DNA of 64,000 bases from Scilla litardierei (taxonomy: Eukaryota > Streptophyta > Magnoliopsida > Asparagales > Asparagaceae), in the NCBI GenBank assembly GCA_030789695.1, contig CM061139.1, positions 103,090,037 to 103,154,036 of the forward strand, in the 5' to 3' direction. This document shows, in pieces, positions 21,901 through 31,033 of this stretch. Every line of letters begins with the position of its first letter. The first letter of the stretch is position 1. The position numbers and the translations under genes are program-made. Under the pieces are notes generated by a model. It was not told the origin of the DNA, made no database searches, and saw nothing but the letters and a program-made list of their open reading frames with translations.

Positions 21901-22011
21901 TACGTTGAAACCCAAAAGCAAATCGCCGATATTTTCACGAAACCCCTAAAGGAGGACTCCTTTGTGCGGTTGCGTCGAGAATTGGGGATTATGGGTGAAT
22001 CCGAAATATAG
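18905..22011 (+). pseudogene. pol: Sirevirus Pol: protease, integrase, RT, RNase H (frameshifted)
   Basis: In gag's frame after the TAG at 18902-18904. The protease site [14 protein letters not shown] lies at 18965-19006 (catalytic Asp at 18974). The integrase has a zinc region ([20 protein letters not shown]) and a D-D-35-E triad. Counted from Met 18995 the residues are Asp186 (LDLFGP), Asp249 (SDHGGEF) and Glu285 (VVERKNR). RT keeps YVDD at residues 690-693. The frame ends at 21244 after HQTKYTW. RNase H continues one frame away from about 21232 ([10 protein letters not shown]), which implies a one-base deletion at about 21230. RNase H retains SYSDADYAG, STTEAEYIA and the ADIFTKPL end motif. 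All catalytic motifs are present; only the frameshift and the upstream stops break it. Confidence 0.95.
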
Positions 22012-22249
22012 GATTCATGTTTCATTCAATAATTTTGCATGCTATTATTCTTGACAATATCTCATTCATGCTAGAATTATTGGATTTTTCGAGAATTTTA
22101 AGTGTTATCTTAATTTTTCGTTCGATTTGTGCGTAATCGTCAAATTTCTGTGTTTCGATGTTTAATGGGGTAGTTTAGATGTCTATTGAGAGTTTTGAGA
22201 TTTTTCGTCCAAGCGTATTATGGAGAGAACTTAATTTTCAAGTTTTTGA
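22012..22249 (+). other. Pol-env spacer, AT-rich part
   Basis: AT-rich, noncoding, between the RNase H stop and the internal palindrome array. No other signal seen. Confidence 0.5.
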
Positions 22250-22460
22250 CTCTTTAGTCGGTTCATGTTCAGTGACCGACCGACTAGATTGAGATCTAGT
22301 CGGTCAGTAATCGAACGCAGACCGACTAAATCTTGTCAGTCTACTTGGATTCAGCCACTGTTTGCACCTAGTCGGTTCAAGCTCATTTACCGACCGACTA
22401 GTTTGTGAACTAGTCGGTCAGTGCTTGAACTGTGACCGACTAGTTGTGCCAGGGGCTGTT
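22250..22460 (+). repeat. Internal copy of the LTR palindrome array, upstream of the env-like frame
   Basis: Two full palindromes with the same arms as in the LTR start at 22278 and 22392 (spacing 114 bp). Half-sites TTTAGTCGGTTCATG and GTGACCGACTAG lie around and between them, so two units of the ~115-bp LTR repeat occur inside the element. They sit between pol and the env-like frame. Confidence 0.93.
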
Positions 22461-22619
22461 TGGTCATTTGGGAAATCGACCGACTTAAACTCAGTTTAGT
22501 CGATCGATTTCCATTCTAATCGATCGAAAACTCAGTTCACTCCGCTCAAAACCCCGACCCTTCCCCTTCCGATCGACTTCCGGCCTCTTTCCGATCATCT
22601 CCGCCGTCGCCGGCCGTCG

Positions 22620-22745
22620 TTCTTCCTCCTAGGGTAAACCTACCTCCTCCCTCTCCTATCTAGGGTTTCGTTTTCAGCTCTAGGGTTAGGTTTCTCTGCC
22701 TAGGGTTCTAAATTTCTTCCTCTAGGGTTTCGGATTTCTAGGGTT
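22620..22745 (+). promoter_or_regulatory. 5'-UTR-like leader with repeated TAGGGTT motifs
   Basis: Pyrimidine-rich leader with about six CTAGGGTT/CTAGGGTA motifs, two of them the plant telo-box form AGGGTTT, directly before the env-like frame. Such leaders are common in plant genes for growth-related proteins. I see no TATA box between 22460 and 22620. Function is inferred from context only. Confidence 0.45.
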
Positions 22746-22787
22746 GTGCTAGGATTCGTTGATTTGATCTCGTGTCTTGCTTCGACT

Positions 22788-24485
22788 ATGGCAAGAACAC
22801 GCATTCCGATCCCTTCCTCTAACCCCTCTCCGATGACCGTTGATCCAACCTCTTCGGATCCCGAGCATCCAACCCCTACGAAGCGTAGAGCCAAGACCAC
22901 CCATCCTTCGTCGTCTTCGCCTCCTCTCAAGAAGAAGAGGACGACGACCGCTAAACCTAAAGGTCAACCCAAACCCAAGCCCAAACCTAAGCCAAAGGCC
23001 AAATCTCTTGTCTCTCCTTCTTCGTTCCATACTCCTACCGATTCCGATACGGAGTATAATCCCGAGACCGAGACTCATAGGGAACCCTCTCCTCCTATTC
23101 ATCCCGAGTCTAGCACCCACCCTCGTTCGTCTTCTCGAAAGCCTAAGGGAAAGGCTCCGATGCCGGTGGGCGGTGTCGATATTTCCTTATGTCGCGATGA
23201 CCCTTTGTGTCTTGCGGCATATAACCGTATCGAACATTGTCCGCTGCTTCTGGAGCATTTCGTCCAGTTCAGCGACTTCATAGGGCTAGCTGATCTTCTG
23301 TCGTCGTCGGGTCTTCTCGATTACCTTCGATTTGACCCGAAGGCGAATCCTCGCCCCTATCCTAGATTAGTGAAGCTTTTCTATGCCAATAGGATCCGGG
23401 GTCAGTTCTATCAGACCCACTCTATTGAGACGACCGTTTTGGGGACTCCTATAGTCCTCACTGCGGAAATCTTAGGAGAGATTCTGGGTATCTCTTCGTC
23501 TGGCCTTCTTCCTTCTGATATCTCGGTAGATGATATTTCCTCTCTTGACCAGACCATCCTATCAGAGATTTTCCATCAGATTCCTCCTGCTATGATTGGC
23601 GTGCCCTCTAAATCTTTTAAGCCAAATGCTTGGGTCCTTAATTTGATTCTGAAGTCGTGCTTGCTTCCCAAGTACGGCTCCTCATCTTTGCCATCCCAGC
23701 CATTTTTGAAGCTTATCTATGCGATCTTCATGGGGAGCTCGATTAATTGGGCTCGAATTATACTCGACAAGATTGATTTTTTCGAGTGTATTCGAAAGTC
23801 CAATAAATCGGCTCATATTCCTTTTCCTTGCATGTTGACCCTCGTGTTTCGTCACTTTCGTGTCACATTGCCTCGTGACGATGAGCGTCCCCTCGGTCCT
23901 CCGCTGAATGCGACGGCCGTCAAGAAATCTCTTGCGGCGCTTCGTCACGTTCAGAGGACGACTCCTTCAGCGTCTGTCCCTGCCTCTGCCACTGCCTCTG
24001 CTTCTCCCGTTGCCACCCTTGATGACGTCGTCCGGATACTTCTTCGTCACGAGTCCCGCTTGGCTCGTACCGAGGAGGTGGTCTGCCGTATGGCACGTCA
24101 GATGGGTGTTGAGCTTCCTCCTTCCGTGTCTGAGGGAGAGGAGATGGATGAGATGGATGAGGAGGACGTTGTGGAGATCTGTCGTGCTTCGACTCGTGCC
24201 CCCAAGGGCACTTCTGCTGCTGCTGGTACTTCCACTTCTGCTCCTGGAGTTGCCACCTCTTCCGGTGTTCCAGAGCCACCTGCTGCTGATCCAGTTTCCG
24301 AGCCTGCTCATGTATCTGCTGCTGCTGCTTCTGTCGAGACTCCTGCTGCTGTTGAGCCTGTTGCTGAGATCTCGACTCCTGCCCCGACGATTCCATCTGT
24401 TGAGACACCTCTGCTCCCTGCAGATCCTGAGTCCACTCCGTCGACTGGACCCACGGACGCTGCAGATCCTGCCTCCTCCCCGTGA
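22788..24485 (+). CDS. Sirevirus env-like / plant-transposon-protein frame (565 residues)
   Basis: An open frame in the third position typical of Sireviruses, between pol and the 3' LTR. I prefer the ATG at 22788 (ACTATGGCAAG) over the in-frame ATG at 22746. The first ~125 residues are Pro/Ser/Lys-rich with a KPKPKPKPKAK stretch that could act as a nuclear-localisation-like basic region. Residues about 130-390 form a compact domain (DPLCLAAYNRIEHCPLLLEH, FYANRIRGQFYQT, LTAEILGEILGI, CMLTLVFRHFRVTLP) resembling the uncharacterised plant transposon protein family seen in this position. A short acidic/coiled segment (RHESRLARTEEVVCRM) and an Ala/Pro/Ser/Thr-rich tail follow. No signal peptide or clear transmembrane anchor is evident, so the env label is positional. 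The function is unknown. Confidence 0.85.
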   Translation: MARTRIPIPSSNPSPMTVDPTSSDPEHPTPTKRRAKTTHPSSSSPPLKKKRTTTAKPKGQPKPKPKPKPKAKSLVSPSSFHTPTDSDTEYNPETETHREPSPPIHPESSTHPRSSSRKPKGKAPMPVGGVDISLCRDDPLCLAAYNRIEHCPLLLEHFVQFSDFIGLADLLSSSGLLDYLRFDPKANPRPYPRLVKLFYANRIRGQFYQTHSIETTVLGTPIVLTAEILGEILGISSSGLLPSDISVDDISSLDQTILSEIFHQIPPAMIGVPSKSFKPNAWVLNLILKSCLLPKYGSSSLPSQPFLKLIYAIFMGSSINWARIILDKIDFFECIRKSNKSAHIPFPCMLTLVFRHFRVTLPRDDERPLGPPLNATAVKKSLAALRHVQRTTPSASVPASATASASPVATLDDVVRILLRHESRLARTEEVVCRMARQMGVELPPSVSEGEEMDEMDEEDVVEICRASTRAPKGTSAAAGTSTSAPGVATSSGVPEPPAADPVSEPAHVSAAAASVETPAAVEPVAEISTPAPTIPSVETPLLPADPESTPSTGPTDAADPASSP

Positions 24486-25409
24486 TCGTTGTTCCGAGGA
24501 CTCTCCATATACACTTTGGATGATGTATTCTAGTGAGAGAGTTTTGGGTTAGGATGGGGTTGAGAGTTTCCTTGTTGTATTGCTTTTGTGCTTTCTGATT
24601 GTCGGTGTTGGATTGTATGATATGTTGATGATGATGTATTTCTTTTTGATGATATGTAGCACTTGATATGATGTATCTCTTATATTCGATGTGATATCTT
24701 TTGGATGTACTCATGTTGTCTCTATGTATATATATGTTCATCATCGACCACTTTATCTTTTATTCGTCGTGCAAATTTAATATTCGTTGAATATATTTGA
24801 AATGTGATATCGAATCGACGCATAAAAAGTTGGTTAAATGGATTTTATAGAATTGTTTTCCATGCTCAAAATTAACCAAGAATATTGAATATTGAAGAGT
24901 ATGTTTCTTTATTCAAGAAATGAATAAACATTTGGTATTTTTTTGATGATTTTGATTATCGTTGATTTTTATTGATAATGGAAAATTTGACACACCTTGT
25001 TTTGATTTCCACATTTTTCCCTTGGTGTCAAGTTGGTCCATTGTCTTCGTCTACGACTCCCGATGTTGGATTTTACATTTCCTAATTGTTGTCGTTGTAT
25101 GCCCCCCCATTTTTGGGATAATGCCAAAGGGGGAGAGATAATGATAATAAATAGCGCAAATGAAAAATTTAACTCAATTTCCAAGAATCTAGTTTGATAT
25201 GTTAGATTCAGGGGGAGTTAAGATACAAATAAGGATTTTCAAAATCCGATATTTCAAAAATCAATTCACTTTATTTATCTTACTCGTCTGCTTGATACAA
25301 TTCATTTATATTCATTTTGGAATTAACGTGTCATCAATGCAGGGGGAGTAAGTATTTTACATTTGAATTATTATCTTTTGATTATTATTTATGTTGGTTT
25401 GTCATCACC
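24486..25409 (+). other. 3' untranslated region with multiplied polypurine motifs
   Basis: AT-rich noncoding DNA between the env-like frame and the polypurine tract. AGGGGGAG-type motifs occur at about 25126-25134 (AAAGGGGGAGAG), 25209-25218 (TCAGGGGGAG) and 25340-25349 (GCAGGGGGAG), before the final tract. Such multiplied motifs are a known Sirevirus signature. Confidence 0.8.
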
Positions 25410-25423
25410 AAAAAGGGGGAGAA
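25410..25423 (+). promoter_or_regulatory. Polypurine tract of the Sirevirus
   Basis: AAAAAGGGGGAGAA directly precedes the 3' LTR start TGTTGAATATTGG. Confidence 0.93.
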
Positions 25424-27165
25424 TGTTGAATATTGGACTCCCCGGATTTGGTTTTGGATGATGAGCAAACATAAATAATTCATGAACTAACAATTTGTGA
25501 GCGCAGTATTGGAGATCGTCGCCAATTCCATGAGATTATTCAAAGCGACATCTCAACACTTCCAAAAGCTCGTATTCAAGCCTAAAGCTTCGTTGAAGCT
25601 CATGCAACGCTTTGGAAGTAATGAAGATTCAATCGAAGCTCTCAAAGACCGTTTATTAAGGTTTTATTTATAGTCTTTTAGTTTCGATTGATAGAATGTT
25701 AAGCCTTGAGTATATCTTACGTTTCTATCTTCATTTCGCTCATTTCGTAGCTCTAGGATTCTTGCACTAGTTCACTCTATCTTCCTCGAAGCGTCGCGCT
25801 TCGATTCGGACTTTGTTGTGCATGTTAGTTGGTACAAGAACAAGTACTGACCGACTAGATCACAATCTAGTCGGTCGTCCACTGTTCTTGGACCGACTAG
25901 TTTCAGTCAGTTAAATCTTTGTTCTTTACTGTTTACAGTTAGTCGGTCTACGTTGACTCACCGACCGACTAGTTTGTGAACTAGTCGGTCAGTGATGCTT
26001 CTTTGACCGACTAGTTGTGATTTACTGTACATGCCAAATTTCTCCTAAGCTACTGTTTACCGTTAGTCGGTCTAAGAACGTTTGATGACCGACTAGTTGA
26101 CAATCTAGTCGGTCAACTTTTGTTCTTGGACCGACTAAGTCAACTTGCCTTCAGACTATGTTGTTTTGCCTCTTAGTCGGTCTACGTTCATTGACTGACC
26201 GACTAGTTGTGAAACTAGTCGGTCAGACAGTGTTCTTGGACCGACTAGTTTTCTAGGTCTGAAATTCTATCTCTTCTCAGATCTGCTCTTAGTCGGTCCA
26301 TGCTTTGTGACTGACCGACTAGTTGATGAACTAGTCGGTCAGTGAATATTCTTTGACCGACTAATTCACTCAGATTTCTTTCCGTTGGAGATTGACCTAA
26401 CTTATGTTTTTGGGTTCCTATAAATACGAACCTAGGTCATTTCTATCTTCAATAGAGCTGCCATTAAGAGATTCATTGAGCCCCAAAAGAGATAGCCATT
26501 CTCCCTCAAATCTAAAGCTCTCTTCCTCACAAGAAAGCCATTCTCTCTCATTTCTAGATCTAGAGAGAAGCTTGTTCTTGGTGAGCTCTTCAAGCTATTG
26601 CTTGATCCAAGTCTCCAACTCTTCCCTAGGCACCCATTGCTGCTCATTTCCTTGGTGCTAGGGCTTGGTGACTTCATCTTCCTCAAATCCTTCATTCCAC
26701 CTATTGGGTAAGAAAAACTCAAGGTATAGGATTTTGTGGTAAGAGTATTTATTTCATTTAAACTCTTTATATTGCTTATTGGCTCTCTCGGTTGTGAGAG
26801 AAGTTTGTGATCCCGGGTTGTGGGATTCACTTTGCCATTGCATGTATGATTTGATCTTGTGAAGGTTTTTCACAAGATATTCATAGTGGAAATCTTGAGT
26901 TAGGGTTTCTAACTCAAGTATCCGGAGGGGATCCGGGTGGTTGGGACGTAGGATCACCGGGAACAAGTCGGGGAGACTTGGGTGGATCCGAACCCATTAA
27001 CATCGTTTGTTAGCTTTGTTTATTTCATTGTTGTCAATCAATTTAAGCTTCCGTAAATTGATTTGGTGGTTGTTTGCAATTTAATTTGGAATTATACGCC
27101 TTATTATTTTAAAGTACTATTCACCCCCCCTCTAGTACTTGTGCAGTAGCTGGTAGGGCATTACA
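25424..27165 (+). repeat. Sirevirus 3' LTR (1742 bp)
   Basis: Same length and termini as the 5' LTR. It is followed by CTTAT, the target duplicate, after which the Athila RT reading resumes. Confidence 0.97.
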
Positions 27166-29460
27166 CTTATGGTACGTATGCTTACCGTAGAATTCCATTC
27201 GGACTTTGTAACGCCCCCGCCACCTTTCAAAGGTACATGACTTCCATCTTTTCTGATTATATTGAAGACATCATGGAAGTCTTCATGTACGATTTTTCTA
27301 TCTATGGTGGCGGGTTTGACTCATGTTTGGCCAATCTTATTAACGTCCTTAAAAGGTGCCAACAAAATAACCTTACTCTTAACTGGGAGAAATGCCATTT
27401 CGTGGTCACTGAGGGGATAGTTCTTGGGCATCGTGTCTCATCTAGAGGGATCGATGTTGATAAGGCAAAATTTGAGGTAATCGAAAAACTTCCCCCTCCT
27501 ATTAATGTCAAGGGCATTAGGGGATTTCTTATTCATGAGGGATTTTACCGCCGCTTTATCAAAGACTTTGCCCAAATTGTCCGTCCTCTTACAGCCTTAC
27601 TCGCTAAAGATGCTCCATTTGTCTTTTAAGGAGACTGCTTGCAAGCCTTTAATACATTGAAGGAAGCCCTCATTTCCGCCCCAATTATACAACCGCCAGA
27701 TTGGAATCTTCCCTTCGAGCTGATGTGCGACGCAAGTGACCAAGCAATTGGAGCAGTACTAAGACAAAGGAAGGACAAAAAGCTTCATGCAATATTTTAT
27801 GCGAGCAAAACCCTGGACGAGGCACAAAAGAATTACACTACCATCAAAAAGGATCTCTTGGCAGTTGTCTACTCCATTGAGAAGTTTCGCGCTTACCTCC
27901 TTGGATCACTTTGTGATTGTGCATACCGATCATGCGGCATTGAAATATCTATTGAGTAAAAGGGAAGCCAAGCCAAGACTAATAAGATGGATACTACTAC
28001 TCCAAGAATTTGACTTGGAAATCAGAGATAAAAAATGCACGGACAACGTTGTGGCGGATCACTTGTCTATGATTGTTCGTGACGAGAGAGATGATAGCCT
28101 TCAGATTGATGACACTTTTGCTGACGAGAGGCTATTCGGCATCAGACCCGGAGAAGTGTCTTGGTATGCAGATTATGTGAACTATTTGGCGTGCGGGATA
28201 AAACCCTGTGGGATGGCCATGTAACAAAAAAGGAGGTTCATGCACGAAGTTCGCAACTATTTCTGGGAAGACCCGTACCTCTTCAAGGTATGCAAAGATG
28301 GGTTTATACGGAGGTGTGTTTCAAAGGAAGAGGCCACATCTATCATTTCACATTGCCATGATATGCCTTGCGGGGGACATCACGCCGCCTTCAAAACTAC
28401 TGCAAAGATATTACAGTGTGGGTGCTTTTGGCCGACCATGTTCAAGGACACACATGACTTCGTCAAGTATTGCGATAGATGCTAACGGACAGGAAATATA
28501 TCCAAAGGGAATGAGATGCCAATGAAACCCAGTTTGGAAATTGAGCTATTTAATTGTTGGGGAGTGGATTTCATGGGGACTTTTCCATCAAGCAAAGGAA
28601 ACAAGTATATTCTATTGGCCGTTGACTATGTCTCGAAATGGGTAGAGGCCATCGCAACCCCAACCAATGATATGAGAGTGGTATCTAAATTCTTCAAGCA
28701 AAACATATTCCCACGCTTTGGAGTGCCACGAATATTGCTAAGCGATGGAGGAAGCCATTTCATTGAAAGCAAGTTCGAAGCTATGCTAAAGAAGTATGGG
28801 GTGAATCATAGAATCGGTATGGCATACCACCCTCAAACGAGTGGACAAGTGGAAGTGTCAAACCGGGAAATTAAACAAATTCTAGAGAAGAATGTCGACA
28901 GATCTAGGAAAGATTGGTCCATGAAATTGAATGATGCACTATGGGCATATCGCACGGCCTTTCGAACCCCCATTGGCACCACCCGATACCGACTAGTTTA
29001 TGGGAAAGCATGCCATTTACCGGTAGAGTTGGAACATCATGCCTATTGGACAATCAAGACTTTAAATTACGACTACAAGAGTGCAGCATTACGATGACTT
29101 CTACATATCAATGAGCTTGACGAGATTAGACGGGGTGCTTACGAGAGCTTTAGAATTTACAAGGAAAGAACCAGAATTCTCCATGACGCATGCATCACCG
29201 TTACAGACTTCAATGTCAGAGACAATGTCCTATTATTCAATTCTAGACTTTGACTCTTTCCTGGAAATGTAAAGTCACGATGGTCGGGACCTTTTACCAT
29301 TTGGCACATACAACCGGGAGGGGCCTTTGAGTTAGAGGGAAAAGACGGTGTCACGTTTAAGGTGAATGGACAAAGGCTCAAGCATTATTCAAAGGGAGCC
29401 CCCACCGGGGAAGTAAATAGCATTTACCTAATTAAGGGTTGGACCCAAGATCTTTTGTAT
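27166..29460 (+). pseudogene. Athila Pol, second half: RT, RNase H, integrase
   Basis: Resumes with GTYAYRRIPFGLCNAPATFQ, matching the point where 14840 stopped. The RT catalytic box reads FMYDFSIYG where Athila has FMDDFS, so the first catalytic Asp is lost. A stop after FVF (27627-27629) precedes RNase H (CDASDQAIGAVL), which shifts frame near 27890 and continues HTDHAALKYLLS. The integrase zinc region (GGHHAAF, YCDRC) is followed by a stop at 28483-28485. The core (28516-29097) retains Asp (WGVDFMG), Asp (LSDGGSHF) and Glu (GQVEVSN). A stop follows YKSAALR (29095-29097) and another follows NSRL (about 29248). Decayed, consistent with an older insertion than the Sirevirus. Confidence 0.93.
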
Positions 29461-30194
29461 CTCCTCGACGAGGTAATTGACGACGCCATGCCATTGCCAT
29501 CGGGGCCAAGCATGATGACGGCCTCGAAGGGGGCCAATTTACCAAAGAAGGCAAAATGATGGGTGACCCGCTGGACCCTCTTACGGATGAAGAGAAGGAC
29601 GACGTTGATGTCGTCAAGATTAGAGAGCTATGCAAGCTCTCTATGGCGAAGCACACGAATAAAGCTCAACCGGACAACAAATCTTCGTCGCCAGCCAAGA
29701 AGAAGGATGTTGAAAGCTCAAGCTTGGGGGACTCACCCCCCACTACTACCCATGATGAAGGGGAGCCGAGGAACGCCGAAGAAAATCAACAACTAAACCC
29801 AAGCGGCCTTCCTGGCATGTTTGTCGCACGCATCTTACATGCGCCAAACATCGAGCTTTGATCGCGAATCTTAAGGGGTCGAGCTCAATACCTTAAACGA
29901 GCGCTTGTCGGGAGGCAACCTGACGGTTCTATCTCACCTTTTAGTTGAATTTTTCTTTTTATTTTTGTTTCAGATCTTTATTAGTGTTTAGAGTCAAGTG
30001 TCGAAGAAGAAGCTGACAACGGACTAAATTTTTCATTTCAGGAGAAGGAGAATAAGAGACCATATGAATGGAGGACGACCATGGCGATGTGGAGCATTCC
30101 ACGGATGCGTTCAGATGTCAAGAGAAGGAAGACACTAACGGAAGAAACAAAATCAGAAAGTGGAGCAAAAACAGAGAGTTGGAACTGAAAACAG
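29461..30194 (+). other. Athila pol tail and post-pol region
   Basis: A 101-residue frame at 29556-29861 (acidic, Lys/Ser-rich) looks like the hydrophilic C-terminal tail of Athila Pol. The block GAGCGCTTGTCGGGAGGCAA at 29899-29918, continuing CCTGAC, is a conserved post-pol signature of Athila elements. The rest is noncoding. Confidence 0.6.
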
Positions 30195-30525
30195 CAGCCC
30201 ACTCGGTCGAGTGACATTTTCACTCGGCCGAGTGAAGACTCTACTCGGCCGAGTAAGGTACTGATCAAGGAAGTATCGAAAAACCCCTCTCTGTTAATTT
30301 CATGCCACTCGGTCGAGTGAATTTGTCACTCGACTGAGTGAACTAGACACTTTCAGTACTTGAAAAGCTCTGAGTGGCCTAGCCACTCGGCCGAGTGACT
30401 TTTGTCTACTCAGCCGAGTGATAGTTCTACTCGGCCAAGTCGGAACATATATTAAAAATTTTAAAATTTTATAAACTGAGGCCACTCGGCCGAGTGGTCA
30501 CCGCCACTCTGCCGAGTGACTTACC
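30195..30525 (+). repeat. Internal CACTCGGCCGAGTG palindrome cluster of the Athila element
   Basis: About ten copies or close variants of CACTCGGCCGAGTG (ACTCGGTCGAGTG, ACTCGACTGAGTG, ACTCTGCCGAGTG) lie between pol and the env-like frame. The core is the same as in the LTR cluster (12020-12395, 34275-34620). The cluster ends immediately before a TATA box. Confidence 0.92.
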
Positions 30526-30526
30526 C

Positions 30527-30533
30527 TATATAA
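30527..30533 (+). promoter_or_regulatory. Internal TATA box upstream of the Athila env-like frame
   Basis: TATATAA in the context TTACCCTATATAACTCAG, seven bases after the last palindrome. A transcript starting here would run into the leader intron and the env-like frame. Confidence 0.6.
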
Positions 30534-30768
30534 CTCAGCGTTCATGGCCCTAATAATTAAAATCCCCAAATTCCTAAATTCGATAGCCCGAGCTTATCCA
30601 GCAGCCGGAGCTTTCCGATCCCTCGCCCGAGCCGCCCCCGACCCGCGCCCGAGTGGTGCGACCCCCCGCCGGCCACGTCGCCATCCGGTCTCTGCTGCAG
30701 GCGCCTCCCATGCCGCCGGCCGTCCCCTCTTTGCCCCATTTTCCCCATTTTCTTCCAATCTCCATTTC

Positions 30769-30880
30769 GTAAGCCCTATTCCGCCCCGAATCGAAGTTAA
30801 ACTATATTCCCACCTATTTCTCTTAATTTTCTCCTAAATTTCTTGATATCCATTACTAATCAATCAATTTTGTGTTTCAG
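30769..30880 (+). other. Candidate 5'-UTR intron (112 bp) of the env-like transcript
   Basis: Donor CATTTC/GTAAGCCC at 30769 and acceptor TTTTGTGTTTCAG at 30880, with a branch-point-like TTACTAATC about 20-25 bases before the acceptor and a T-rich interior. All plant intron signals are present; splicing is inferred. Confidence 0.55.
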
Positions 30881-31033
30881 GATAGCTTGGGGGAGAATCA
30901 GGGGCAGATTCGGAGCTTCTCAGGGGAGGCGTTTCTTTGCTCACATTGTTTGCTCGGAATCGTATCGTGCTCGGGTATATTCGCTCCTTTTCATTAGCAC
31001 TTCGTATTGGTTGGATCATTTCACGGCATTATC

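Larger units (their letters stand above)
14841..27165 (+). mobile_element. Sirevirus (Ty1/copia) retrotransposon with env-like frame
   Basis: Two 1742-bp LTRs (14841-16582, 25424-27165) start TGTTGAATATTGG, end CATTACA, and are flanked by a perfect CTTAT duplication (14836-14840, 27166-27170). By eye I count about five differences between them (near 15340, 15553, 15752 and 16467 of the 5' copy). Order: LTR, tRNA-Met primer site, gag, protease-integrase-RT-RNase H, palindrome array, env-like frame, repeated GGGGGAG motifs, polypurine tract, LTR. This is Sirevirus architecture. Gag and the env-like frame are open. Pol carries two in-frame stops before protease and a one-base frameshift near 21230, so this copy cannot make an unbroken polyprotein unless those stops are read through. 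Confidence 0.97.

Noticed and set aside
23908..24744. Long Leu-rich (+) and Gln-rich (-) frames of 214 and 274 residues
   Set aside because: Shadows of the low-complexity 3' half of the env-like frame; no independent motif.
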